Under the pieces are notes generated by a model. That model did no database searches, was not told the origin of the DNA, and saw nothing but the letters and a program-made list of their open reading frames with translations. Shown here piece by piece: positions 36,352 through 48,462 of a DNA stretch of 64,000 nt. This stretch comes from Oscheius dolichura (Eukaryota; Nematoda; Chromadorea; Rhabditida; Rhabditidae): NCBI GenBank assembly GCA_932521035.1, contig OW051494.1, positions 978,001-1,042,000 of the forward strand, in the 5' to 3' direction. Both the position numbers and the translations under genes were made by a program. Position 1 is the stretch's first letter; each line of letters opens with the position of its first letter.

Positions 36352-38197
36352 TTTTATCCTATTAATCTTGGGAGCCAGTGGGACCCGAGCCCACGCGACA
36401 TACTGTAGCCTCTAGAAAGCCACCGTCATATTTTATCCTCCTTTAATCACCTTTTTTCAACTGTCATAGCTAGCTTTTTGTCATGTTTTCTGCGTGTCAC
36501 AATCCACTCCTTCCCCTCAAGACCTGCGGTGTGTCATCCCCTCTTCTCCACTTCCCGTATTCCTCTCTTTTCTGGTTCCCCGTGTGATGTGTGTGTTATT
36601 ACGAGTTACCAGAATAAAAATCTTGTTGACAGAAACCTTTGGTTCTAATATTTCCAGGGTTTAGCTACTTTTCAGCTTCTAATAGAGGCTGTCGGAGAGA
36701 AAGAAAGGGAAGAAGTCGAGGATATGGCTCGATACCGAGTAGCCCGCTGCCCCTGCACCCGTAAAGTCTCAACAAGACAACGGTATAAAGGGGACAGAGT
36801 TTTGAATAAAGATGATGCTCCTGACGAGATTTTACGGGTGCAGGGGATCGGACTAGAGAGGACCGAGCCTAACTTCTCCATCCATCATTCTCCCTTTATT
36901 TTCCCTACAAAAAACACAATTTAGCTGTAAGTTTATTGATAAACTCAAAGAAACATAACAAGTAGAGAGTACTCCCTCTGTGAAAGAGAGAGAATGAAAA
37001 AAAACACGAGAGCGAGATAACCTTAGAGAGAGAGAGAGAGAGTCGTGGTACGCAGTGAGGCTGTGGATAAGATTAAAGTACTTTTAGAGAGGGAATAGAT
37101 TAAAACAAAACGAGAACAAAAACACTTGTACCTTGACTAAAATAACATTGCCTAGAGAAGAGAAAAGAGAGATTATTAATTATTGGAGAGGGGGGCGGGT
37201 TCATCAAGCTGGGGGGCTGCTACCGAAGAGGGGCGGTGGGGGGCTACCTATCCTTTTAATATTTAAAAAAAAACTGCCTATTCTAAGTGCGGGAAACAGT
37301 GCAATACAGGCTATGAATTAACCTCTATAGTCTACAGGGACTGGGGCAGGGGGGATTACGGTAGGAGAGCGGGAAGGGGGAGCCCTTGTGCAAGATCCAG
37401 GTGATAGAAAATGGAAGAAGAAACCGATGAATTCAGGGAGACAAAAACAAGAAAAAATAACAAAAAAAACGAATGAATTTTGAGGTTCCGATGTGGGTTA
37501 AAAGGGCAGCGAGATTTTTGGAGGGTAGTTTTCGAGGATTTTCAGTGTTTTTTAAGGTTGTTTTAACTTTTGAAAGAGACGAGATTCTGAGGAAGACGAT
37601 AACGAAAAAATAACAAGACGAAAAAAACCGTGAATTTTGCTTTAAAACCGATGAAAAAGTGCTGCTAAAGAGGACGGGAGGAGACAATGTCGTGGCGGCT
37701 AAAATACGGTACGCAGCGCGCACCAAGTCTATTTTTCTCTAAAAATCACCATTTTCTGGCCTTTTTCCCATTTTTTTCTATTTTTTTGCTATTCCACCAC
37801 AACACTGTCTTTTTAAAGAATTCTGGAACTAAAATTTACGCGGTAATGAACCCGGAAAAGCCTTTTTTGAAACCCAAAACAAATAAATTATATCTAGTGA
37901 AGCAGAGCTCGGAAAATATATTCTATCACCTGGACTTTTCAGAGGACCTGCACAAAAGTATGGTTTTTATATTAAAAAAGAGAGAAAAGAGACGCGTAAC
38001 AAGTAAACAACGGGTAGGAGAGGAGGAAGGGGAGAACTGGTGCTGAGGGTTACTGTACTACAAAAAGGTGCGAATCTGGCTGTTTTTTTTGGGGTTTTCT
38101 GTTGATTTTAAACTGTGATTTATAGGGGAAGAACTACGGGGAAAGAGGACACCGGCGGCGGAGGTGCAAAAAGGGGAAGGACTTCTACCGTATTCTA
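36352..38197. other. Intergenic
   Basis: The 3' flank of the Cys-rich gene (AATAAAAATC near 36613), a palindromic element (36749-36850), a GA microsatellite (37026-37042), then G-rich and T-rich DNA. The 37687-38046 ORF has no splice or compositional support. Confidence 0.4.
36749..36850. repeat. Palindromic element, subtype with CCCCTG/CAGGGG ends
   Basis: Arms CCCTGCACCCGTAAAGTCTC and GAGATTTTACGGGTGCAGGG. The loop TATAAAGGGGACAGAGTTTT closely resembles the loop of the 57807-57912 copy, so these two are recent relatives. Confidence 0.85.
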
Positions 38198-41100
38198 CTA
38201 CCTGACTACGGTGGCTTGACTAGTGGGAGGAGGCGAGTGGGCAGCCAGCACGTGGCCGCCTTCCAGATGACGGATCGCGTCCAAGATGGTCTGGAGAGAG
38301 CGATGAGCAGCGGTCGACGAGGATTGGGTGAAGGCCGACGGCGCGGAGGAGACCAGGGCCGGGGCAGCCGCCGCGGCACTCATCGTCAGTGGAGAGGAGG
38401 TCAGCGACGTTGGATTCGTGCAGCGCTGAGTCACATCCACTGGAAAAACGAACATTTTGAATATTAACAAAAGTGAGTATGACCACCGGCGGGACCAAAC
38501 CTGCCACCTTTCGCACCAAGATGGCGCCCTTTTGCATGGCGCCAAAGGAGCATCCCGGCGGGCGGTTGAAGAGGTACGGCAGGCTTTTACGGTAAAAAAT
38601 ATGACAATTTCTCAAAAATGGTGAATTCTTTGAGCAAAAACTCGGGGGATACTAATGAGTTGAGCACGACTTTTGACTGAAAACAGTGGCGTTATGACCG
38701 AGTGGTTAAGGTGACAGACTGCTAATCTGTTGGGGTCTCCCCGCGAGAGTTCGAATCTCTCTGACGTCGAAGTTTTTTTGCTTTTTTGCCTTTACTGTTC
38801 TCAAACTACAGTACGCTGTTCTAGCCTTTTTAGATCAGAAATCCGGTACTAACTCACCAGAAATAGGCGGCAACGGCGTGGGTCTAATGACGCTGGCCAC
38901 TTCCTGATGTCCTCCCTGGCCAACCAGTGGTGGCGACTGTTGGTGAGGTGGTGGCTGTTGTGGCGAGACCACTCCAACCTGCCGCTGTTGTTGTTGTTGC
39001 TGTACCGCCGCCGCCGCGGCCGACGGCGGGACCGAGGGCGGACTGGCCGGGCTGAACTGGGCCTGGTAGCAGAGCTGCTCCCTCAGCTGGTTCACTTGCT
39101 GCTCCAGGAACATCCGGCTGCTTCTTTCCCGCTCCAGCGCCACCTGGAGACGGTCTATCATCGCCCGCTGCTCGATGTCGTTATAATCCGCTAAAATTCA
39201 ACTTTAATAAACAATTTAAAGGTCGGCCTACAGTCTAGCTTGGCCTTCTTGCCGCCCGCCCCCTCACTATCCAGGAGGCGTTGTCGTTCCGCCTGCATAG
39301 TATGGATTAAGTCAGCCGTTTGTTGAAGAATTGCCGCTTTCGATAGTTTCTCTCCTTCCTGAAGCTATACAATCAAGGATTTGATTTATTAGGCCTTTAA
39401 TAAAAACTTAAAAAGGCGGGAAAAGACAAAATTTGGGTCTAGAACGTTTGAAGCCGTTTTTCCCGCCCAATAATTCAAACTTTGAAAAGGGCGCGTACCT
39501 TTCTCGGTAGCAGCGCTCGAAGCGATTGGAATCCCGCATTGATGGACTGCATTCGACGACGCTCATTACAATTGGCAATTTGTCTTCTCAGCCGGCGATC
39601 CGGATCACTGGCCGTTGGAGACAGCGACGATGTCGCACGGCTATGCGGCCTGAAATTGGTGAATTTATCCACATTCCCTTGTTTTAATTAAAATTAGGGA
39701 ATAACCCTTTCTTTTCACATTCTGGACTTTTATTTCAACCATTTTCACCCAGAAAAATAACACTAAACCCCACTTCCGTTCCTGACCCCAAAACATTCCC
39801 CAGGCTTCCAAATTCTCTGCGCCAGCACCCGTAAAGCCTCGGCAGAACAAAGAAGAGAAGTCTAGAAGCTCCTGTACAAAAGGGGGACTAGCTGCCGAGA
39901 CTCTACGGGTGCAGGTAAACGCTCCTAGGCGCCAAAGACTTTTACCATCCTTCCTAGATTATTGTAGCTTCCAAATTCCAGGATTTTGCACCCGTACCGT
40001 CTCGGCAGCTGGTCAACATGGAACAAAAGCTGTTCTAGATAAAAGCACCCTTGCCTGATTATACAGGTGTAGGGGCGAGTAAATCTGTTAGTCACCTCCC
40101 CTGCCCAGCTGTTGCAGCTGGCCGGCCTGGCTGGGACAAGGGCAACTTCGTTTTTTCCCTCCCCGTTCCAGGAAAACGGCACCCATCCGGCCAGGAGAAC
40201 AGCTGATTCTCAGGGCAAGATACACACGGGAGGGATAACCAAGGGAACATATGACTCCCGTCGAAATGTAATGGACATGTTATACCTCCTCCTCCCCGTT
40301 CGAAGGCTACTCTAGGAAATATAATACCAACTAGCCAAAGTTTAAGTTATCTTTCCGGGTAAAGGAGACTCCCCGCTACAGTATCCAGGCTATTTATTGG
40401 CAATTTGAATTAGCCGAACCCGCCAAATGAGCCTAGTTTGAAAATGTGTTGTTTATAACAGCTGTTCTCTCTCTCCCCTTCTGCCAGCTGCTCCTTCATG
40501 AGATATGAGAAGTCTCTCTCCGTCCGCTGGCATTAATCTTTCGATACGGTGATCTCGTTGAAAGCTACGCACTTCCTGGAGGATCAGCTCTTTAAAAAAT
40601 GTGAAAAGAAGATCCCTAGGATGGTCATATCGAGGACAGAGCACTCGTGTACAATTCAGTGCAAAATTTTTCCTGATAAGGAGAGGATAACGGGAAGACG
40701 GCGAAAGGTAATACTAGGCTTTCAATGAGAAAAGGGGGAAAATTGAGATATATTGGGGAAAAATGGTCGAAGACTAGGATCTCTGATCTGGAATTGGAAT
40801 ATCGAAAGACGACTACAGTATCCCCCAGGTTGAATTTCTTGAAAATGACCAGATCTTTGAGCCATTCAGCCGAAAAAGATTAACCGATGATCATCTTTTG
40901 TACTCTTCCTGGTTGGAAGTGAGTCACCATGATCCACGGGTCAATTACTCATCACAAGGGACTGGAAGGACCTGGCGCGTCACCAAGACCGAAAACTATT
41001 AATTTTCATCCAAAAATCGTGAATTTTACAGCTTTATTTTGTTGGAATATTACCAATCCTCCCTCATCAACCAAAAATGCTACTCTCAAACCCATTTTAA

Positions 41101-41905
41101 TCCGAAAAACAGTGCCAGCGAGCTCATAAACTCGTCCAGGCAGCCTGGTCAGCTGCCGAAGTTTCCAAAGGAACTGATCCAGACCAATTTTTCAGCTACT
41201 AAAGCCTATAGGAGACCTTAGACCCCTTCTTTTCTCTCCACAGTGGATTTAAAGGATTTTCCGGCAATTTAAAAGGCTCTTCGCTCCTTTTTGAAGACCG
41301 TATCCAGAAGAAACTTTCCCACTCGCAGAAGTTTTCAAAAAATGGGCCAGCTGCCCGCTGTTTACAAGCCGGGAGATTGGCTTGCCGAGGGCCATTAAAT
41401 ACCGGGAAGCTTCAGGAGACGGCCTCCTGGGAGCTGGACCACCCCGAAGCTCAAGCCCCTACGGCTAGTGATCTCCCTTTTCCTCGGTAGAAACATCTAT
41501 CAATATATGGGGTCTTCTAGCTGGGAGAAGAAAGGAAAGGCTCCCGTCCAGTAAAAGTTCCCTCCGTCTTGTCGATCTCTTGTCTTTTTATGTGCTTGTC
41601 TCTGTTCGTCTTATCTCCCTTTCCCCCGTCCCTCTCCTCCCCTCGGCTGCTTCTATTCTCCCCGTTCTGCCATAACTTCCCCCAAAAGATTTGATAAGAG
41701 TCGACTTTTAGAGCAAAAACGAGTGATAAGCCTGGCTGATCAGGGGCTTTTGGAACAGTGAGGGCCAATAAAGGAAAGCTCACCTGTTACCGGCATTGGC
41801 ATGCTGCCAGCGGGGCTGAGGAGGATATTCATCCTCGATACACTCTTCCAAGTCGTCATATTTCTCGATATTAATCTCCTCGTCTGCGCTATCTGATCTG
41901 ACCAT
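38198..41905 (-). CDS. hlh-11: bHLH transcription factor, AP-4 (TFAP4) family
   Basis: Five exons (41905-41784, 39649-39499, 39358-39232, 39190-38858, 38439-38198) encode 324 residues, near human TFAP4 (338). The basic region RRQIANCNERRRMQSIN and helix 1 AGFQSLRALLPRK are AP-4-like; helix 2 is EGEKLSKAAILQQTADLIHTM. A leucine-zipper-like heptad region follows (ERQRLLD; QVALERERSSRMFLEQQVNQLREQL), then polyglutamine and Pro/Ala-rich activation or repression sequence. The C-terminal block LQTILDAIRHLEGG recalls the AP-4 end. AP-4 binds CAGCTG E-boxes as a dimer; worm HLH-11 represses fat-metabolism genes (family knowledge). Intron 1 is 2.1 kb and contains two palindromic elements; the last intron hosts tRNA-Ser. 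Confidence 0.9.
38688..38769 (+). tRNA. tRNA-Ser(GCT) in an hlh-11 intron
   Basis: An 82-nt class II tRNA. The acceptor GGCGTTA pairs with TGACGTC, the anticodon stem is ACAGA/TCTGT with loop CTGCTAA (anticodon GCT), a long variable arm GGGGTCTCCCCGC follows, and the T-arm is AGAG-TTCGAAT-CTCT. A T-run follows (AAGTTTTTTTGC). It is antisense to its host intron. Confidence 0.92.
39824..39915. repeat. Palindromic element in hlh-11 intron 1
   Basis: Arms GCACCCGTAAAGCCTCGGCA and TGCCGAGACTCTACGGGTGC. Confidence 0.85.
39987..40073. repeat. Decayed palindromic element in hlh-11 intron 1
   Basis: The left arm GCACCCGTACCGTCTCGGCA is clear; the right arm is reduced to GATTATACAGGTG. It lies only about 70 bp from the preceding copy. 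Confidence 0.65.
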
Positions 41906-42589
41906 CTTTCTTTTCTTCTTCTAAACCTTCTCAGCCCGTTTGCCGCCGGGGTTACCTGCAAATTTTTCCATTTTAAACCATTAAATTCTACATTTTAAGA
42001 ATTAAGAACTAGAGACAATTTTCAACAAATTAGATAAGAAGCGAAGAACATTTTTGCGATTAGGGCACATTTACTACCCGCTCTGGGGGAAGATTAGTTC
42101 CAGAAAGGGGGGCTTCTCTATCTTTTATGGCGATGTTTGCCCAGCCATTTTACAGAGTAAAAATAATACTTTGTCGAGAGAATTATACCCGGATAGACCT
42201 TTAAAATGACCCGGGAAATAGTACAGTAGGAAGGGAAATTTGAATTCAGGAGAGGCGGGAAAGTTGAAATGGCCAAGTGCATCCAAAAACAGGCTACATT
42301 TTCCACCGAGGACATATTATTAGCCTCCTCTCTTGTGTTTTTGTTATTTTGAACTTCTCCCCCTCTCTCTCTCTCCCCTTTCCCCCAATATTGGCGCGTC
42401 TCTTTTTATAATCCCGCGGAAAGATCACAAAGTTCGATCCGCTCTCTCTGTCTGGCCGGGGCGGACAACCAATTTTCTATATTGGACTGGGAGAAAATCC
42501 GCTGCCCTTTACTCTAGTTTTTAGAGAATTAAGAGCAGAAAAACTGGGGGAAAATACTGGAAAATACAGAGATCGGGGTCTAAGTTACT

Positions 42590-45370
42590 CGTGCCACATT
42601 TAGACAGCTAGGAGCCACAGGACATGGGCCAGGATTAGGAAATGCAGCCACAGTTAGACAACCAAAAGCCTATAATAAACATTCTGGGCAACTTGGAATG
42701 TATGAGCCACAGTTAGACAGTGGGGGAATATCTGTTAGACACTAGGGGGCCACTACAACAGTTAGACAGCGAGGAGCCACAGTTCCTCAGCTGACAACCA
42801 CAGTAAGACAGTCGCATCTCCCCCTACAGTACCCCCCTGCGTCCTCCTCTTGCCCTTTCCCCCTGCAAAAGACGCCTGGTGCCGTCCAAAAATAGAAAAC
42901 ATCGAGAGAGGGAGAGAGAGCCCCAGCTGTGGCCGCCACCATTTGCTATGTTGCATAGTCCGGTTATTGTTATTTTCCCTTCCGGCGGGAAAATCCTCGT
43001 TTAATTTATGGCTGCCAATCCCCTGCTAATTCTCTCTCCCAGCTCCATAGAAACAAAGTATTCAAGAGACCAGTTTGGTTCCCCGAAAATTCCTTCTCCT
43101 GCTACGTAAGCTCCAACCGAAAAGAGAAAACGGAAGACTGATGAAAGTAGTTTTACATTCGATCTGACAGGACAGTCTCTCTCCCTTTCCCCGCCCGTTA
43201 GAACACCAGCGAGAGCGGGACGGGAGTGGGAGAGAGTCGGGCGGTCCGCCGACTAAGACACGTCAGCAACAACATGGGACACACCGTCCCTGGGCTCCTT
43301 GAGAGAGGAGAGAAGAAACAAGGGGGCAAGAGGGGCTAGAGGAGGAGGGAAAGACAGCTGGAAAACAGCTGCGAGGGTCAAATGAGAAAGGCATGGCACG
43401 GCAGGGGAGGGGGAGCCAAGGACAGGGGAAAGGCTCTTTCTTTGATAATAAGAGAGCCTAGACAGCTGGATATGGTAAAAAGCCACAGTTAGACAGCGAA
43501 ACCCCTCAAAATGGTCTTCTGGTTGGAAAAAGGCGAGCTCTAATCCAAGCAGGATGTTTTTGAGATGTTTTACAAGAAACCCACAGTTTGATAGGAGTTT
43601 TTCGACACAGTTACACAGCCAGAAGCCACAGTTGCACTGTTCAACAGCTGAAAATAATCAAAAACCCCCTCCGGGTTTGAGATTGTGTGAATTGTGGCTT
43701 ATTGGCTGTCTAATTGTGTCTCTTTCTATATTTGGCTAAAAGTGCAAAGAGAAGAATAAAATCAAAAGTGACGAATGGCCTCCACAAGAGGGGCTAATAT
43801 CCCCTGGCCGACCAGAGCAAGAGTATAGCCAACACGAAATGAAATGACGAGAGGAGGAGGAAATTTAAATTGGGTGTTGAATTTCGGCTTCTGCCGAGCC
43901 GAACCAGGGGGGGGGGGGGAATAAACCAGAGGGGGACAGCCAAATTTGGGGGAAAAGAGGAGGGAGAACAGCTGAGGACCCGGGAATACAATTGAATTGG
44001 AGGGGAAAGAAACAAGCAACAGCTGGGCTCATTTATAGCAGGAAATAGACTGTTTTTAGGGGGTTTAGAGCAGGGAAAAACAGAAAGAAGACACAGTTAG
44101 ACAGCTGAATGACGACTTTTTCTACTTTTAGAACTAAAACAGTGAAACTCAGTCAAACGGGTGGATCGCGCCCTTCTGGGCTTACTGTACCCGTTTCGGC
44201 TGTCTAACTGTGGCAAAAATGAAGTCTACTTGAAGAATGTTTGATGAAGAACACAACTAGGCTGTTATTTTCGTCTTTTAGACCTTTAAAAATGGTTTAA
44301 AATGGAGAATTATGCCTTGAAAGGCGTCTATCATACCCTGGCTGTCTAACTGTGGCAAAATTAGCTTTAGAAGGTTGGAAAAGACACAGTTTAGGACCTA
44401 CTTTTCACTGTTCAGTCCTTTAAAATAGCCTAGAGTAGTGAAAATTCCTCAAAAAGGTGGCAGCGGTATACTGTACCCATTCCAGTTGCCTAACTGTGGC
44501 TTGGCGCTGGCGCCTAGTCACTGAATTCTCCCCGCTTTCCCCGGTGTGGCCACATACATACAAACAGCTGTAATGCCAATAGGAAAAGAGGACATCATAA
44601 ACCATCCGGGAATTCATCCCCTGCCCTTTCCTGCTAAAATCTGGAGGAAGCCAACAGGGACCAAAGGGGGCGAGCCATAGATCACTAGACATCATTTTTT
44701 ATGGCTTCTTCCTGCCGGACGTCGCCCCCATTTTTAAGAGGAGGAAATATTCGGGAGGGGGGAAACACTCAGTCGTTTTTTACCTCTCCCCCTGTCATAT
44801 TAGTTGAACCAATGAAGCGAAACAGGTCAGTAAGGATTAGAGAGGGGCGACCGCTCTCTCTGTGTACTGTCGTGTATGGAGCGGCAGCCTTTTTTTGGTG
44901 TCTACTCTACTGCTGATGCCGACAGGACTCTTTACCCGATTAGGGAGGGAAAGGATGTATTCAAAATTTTGAAGAAAAAGTCAGTTAGACAGCTGAGAAG
45001 AAGGAGGAAGAGAGAAGCCAAGAAAAAAGAGGGCAGCGAAGTCATGCCGCCGCACCCGTAAATTCTCGGCAGCTGGGAGATCCTTAACTTGGCGCGCTCG
45101 CTTGCCAGTCCTTTCCGCTGCCGAGATTTTATGGGTGCAGCGGGAGAAAGTTTTGGTGGTCACCTTGCAGTCAAAATGACCACTTCGAGCCCAAAAAAGT
45201 TGAAAATAGGGTAGTGTGAACTGTGGTTCGTTGCCAAGTGCAAACTGTAGCTCAAGAGCTGTCTAGCTGTGGCTCTTTTTGAAAGAAAGAAACTGGGGAA
45301 GGGTCAACAGCAAATGTAAGGACTTTTTAGACTCACCAATTAGTTACTCAGCCACAGTTAGACAGCTAGA
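42590..45370. repeat. Cluster of 14-nt CCACAGTTAGACAG words
   Basis: About 16 exact or near copies in 2.8 kb: forward around 42592, 42652, 42710, 42757, 42798, 43482, 43608, 44090, 44981 and 45351; reverse (CTGTCTAACTGTGG) around 43704, 44200, 44340, 44485 and 45257. Usually preceded by GAG/A and followed by CTG/CGA. Spacing is irregular. Confidence 0.75.
45048..45143. repeat. Palindromic element
   Basis: Arms GCACCCGTAAATTCTCGGCA and TGCCGAGATTTTATGGGTGC, with GGCGCGCTCG in the loop. Confidence 0.85.
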
Positions 45371-46915
45371 AATACATTAGGCGCTAGTAAACGCGCCCCC
45401 CTGTTCCAGGCGACAATGAGTTGTTTTTTTTCCAGGGAAAAAGTGCAAGACAGAACAGCTGTCTTTTACTCTCAACTTTTCTTAGAAATCTCTGTGTTGG
45501 TCGTTCAAAAGCCCGCCTCGTAAACAGCAACACAGAGAATTACATCGAACTGGTGATCAGCTGACTGGCCAGCTCCTCGTGGCCGTCTTGTTGTCATTTT
45601 CCCCGATTCAGTTGCAGGTAAAAAATGTTACAATCGGCTGGCGAGGGGGGAGAGATCAACAAAACTCGCTGTGACCTAGATAAGGAAGAAGAAGAAGACG
45701 AGAAGAAACGGTCTGAGACTAAGAGAAAGAAAAAAAAAGATAGCGGCGGGACGGACCAACTGATGCCCCTCTCGGCTGCTGCCATCGCTGGCCGGCAGGA
45801 GAAAAATTGTTCTCTCGGGCACACAACAGGCATTCGAACGAGAGAGAGAAAAAACAAAAGTCTCGTCTGATTTTAAAGGTCTATTTGTCCATTGCTATTC
45901 GAAATTGCCCTCTAAACTGCGGCTTTTATTGCTAAAACGACGAGAAAAGAATCAAAAAACGGGGCAGCAATGTTGCGAGCATTTTTTACTTCCTTGTTTG
46001 TTTTTATAGCTAAATTAGAGAGAAAATAAGTGGCTAAAAAATAAAAAAACTTCTTTTCTATGTCTAGAGAGAAAAATATAAGAAAAAGGTAAAAATATAA
46101 AGAAAAGGTAAGAAAATGAGCGAAAAAGAAGAAACGGGAGAAAATGCGGTAAAAATGGTATCTCTGCTCTGTGGATAAAATTTTCCCGCTAGTTGGAAAA
46201 TTTAAATAAAATGAAGAGATTTTGAACAGAAATTTTTTACAGCCGAAAATCTTTCATCCGGATCAGATGACCTAAAAAGCAGCTGGCGGGGAGGCGAGTA
46301 AAGGGTGGCCGAAAAATTTGGGCCTAAAAATTCACTGGTGCTGGCCGCGACGCGCCAGCTGATGCGAGCGCTGGGCTGCTATTCAGCGTCTCTTACCCGG
46401 CGACGTACTCTCGCCGACAGTCTGACCTCCACGCGTCGGGCCACCAGCCCCGACTCAGGCGACCTTCGCTCTTCAGCTACAGCTGTTGCACACAAACGGG
46501 GGAAGGGGGGTGATAGAGGCAACGAGCGGGAGAGAGAGAAAGAAGGATGGACGGGCGGACCCCTCTGTATGTGGACGAGGCGCTCTCTTTCTCTCGCTCG
46601 CCCGCTCACTGGCTGCCAGCCGGGGCGGAAAAAATTGTTGGAAGAGAACAGAGGGAAAAAAGGCGGCAGCCCGGGATGCTTGGCAGCCTGGGATGTTGTA
46701 AAAATTCGAGCAAAGCACCTCATTGACCCTGCCAGAGAGAAAGAGTTCAGCTGTAAAAAAGCTGGCAACACCTGGATTACGGGGCTGAATAATCCAGCTC
46801 TCTTGATTGAAAACATTCTGGGCTGTAAAGTAAATGTTTAAAAAATAAACATGAATATAAAATTTTATCACAGGCAATAAATAGCTAAATATATACTCTT
46901 ACCAGCTTTATAATA

Positions 46916-47754
46916 TTATGATTTTTGTTGAATTTGTATATGGAATTTGACCGAGGGTAAAGCTTCGACACTCGGCGTTACTACAGCCTGTATTCCGAGA
47001 TTTGATAACGCTCCACGAATGATTCCAGATGGTAGGGCGAGATAGATACCGGCTTGTTTGAGAAATTGTGTACCTTCGGAAAATGCTGTTAGTACGCACA
47101 TCTTATTATCCTGTACTACATACACGCCCTGAAAATATTAGTGATTAAACATCAGAGGATTAGCACAACGCCTACCTGGTGATTTGTACGGAGATTATCC
47201 ACCTGCTTGCCGAAAGCTGCACTCCAAAATTCTTTACATATGAATTTTACGATCTGAAAGTACAAAATATTAGAAGAAATATGCCCGGTACGAACTGGCA
47301 CATGCGCTTTAGTACATTTTATAAAGATCAGTAATGTTTGATGCGCTGTGTGATGATTATATTAAATACCTTTCCATTTTATTAAAAAGGGCACATAGTA
47401 TAGATATAAAATAATCAAAAAAAGCACTTACTTCAAGTTCAGTCGATAATCTTCCCATATCCTTTGCTACTTTTTCCGATAATACATATCCAACTCGATG
47501 CCCCATGGATTCTATTTTTGTTTCTGCATTATTATGGGCAAATGCTTGATGTATAAGATGAGTAACATTGTCTGCTTGAATCGGTTCTACTGATTTTTCT
47601 GTTAGCTGAAAATTTGAACTTGTAACAGTAAAATAATGAAACTAACTTTTAAAAATTCAGCTTTAGCTACTTTTTGTTTTTCTTCTTGTTCCTGTGCATA
47701 TTTTACAACTTCTGCATGGAGAAGATCAAAAGGGAAGCTTGCTCCTATTGACAT
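46916..47754 (-). CDS. trpp-6: TRAPP complex subunit 6 (TRAPPC6/Trs33)
   Basis: Four exons (47754-47647, 47605-47432, 47253-47176, 47128-46916) give 190 residues. Family signatures: [14 protein letters not shown] (usual ESMGFRVGQGLIER), [24 protein letters not shown] (usual [23 protein letters not shown]), then [19 protein letters not shown] followed by [16 protein letters not shown]6 is a longin-like core subunit of the Rab-activating TRAPP tether at ER-Golgi and Golgi membranes (family knowledge). The ATG follows TTTTTCAG with no spacer, as in trans-spliced nematode mRNAs. It is somewhat longer than human TRAPPC6 because of a charged insert near residues 25-40 and a QQKS tail. Confidence 0.92.
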
Positions 47755-48462
47755 CTGAAAAATTAAGGATAAGATTGTGAAAATATGAAGAGGGAGAGAT
47801 ATTGTAAAAAATGAGACGGAATACATGAATACAAATTGAACAGGAGCTTTTAGAATAGCGTTTGTAGCTTATCAACAACAGCAAACACTAATATTGTCCA
47901 CAAGAGTTGAAAATTATACAAATTGTTGGTAGTTGTTCAGCAACTCCGTGTAGACTTTATTTTATAAGTGCGACTCGAACAACGTGATTATAAAGCTGGT
48001 AAACGTTATACCAATGACTTTATCGCTTGTCTACAACAATAAATGCTACATTTCAAGAAAACACGAATAATAAATGCAGATGTGTGGAAAAATTAGTTTG
48101 CTCGACTGTTTGAATTCAATTTTTGATTTGCAGCTTGAATAACAGGTATTCAACGATAGCCACTATGTACAACAGCTATTTACTATATTTTTCGTGGTTT
48201 ATCTACTAGAACAAACAGTAAAAATCAACAGGAAAGACAGAAAAAAAAAGAACATTCGGGGAAACTAGGCTTCCAATTCATCCAAACTGTGGACAATAAA
48301 TAATGTACGCACGCTGCGTACGAGGCGTGTAATTGAAAATAGCGCACAAAATTCAAGAAAAGAGACGAGAAAAGACAATAAAAAGAAGAAGAGAGGTGGC
48401 GAACTTTTTTATTAAATGTTCCGAGTTACAAAAAAGGAAGGGGGCCCGTCTCATCCGCTCCT
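47755..48462. other. Intergenic
   Basis: AT-rich upstream region of trpp-6 and 3' flank of the next minus-strand gene. A palindromic word, GTACGCACGCTGCGTAC, occurs at about 48304. No exon. Confidence 0.4.

Larger units (their letters stand above)
41906..46915. other. Gene-free repeat-rich interval
   Basis: Five kilobases between hlh-11 and trpp-6. It contains the main cluster of the CCACAGTTAGACAG word (42590-45370), one palindromic element (45048-45143), a CT tract near 42362, a run of 12 G at 43907-43918, and a GC-rich patch (46290-46700) with open frames on both strands but no splice support. No exon is claimed. Confidence 0.5.

Noticed and set aside
40453-40644. Open minus-strand segment with ELILQEVRSFQRDHRIERLM in hlh-11 intron 1
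   Set aside because: Phase of the hlh-11 exon pair flanking the intron is already satisfied without it, and no clear acceptor/donor pair in phase was found.
46305-46877. Overlapping long frames on both strands in a GC-rich patch
   Set aside because: Open in several frames at once, no splice sites or recognisable domain; compositional artefact.
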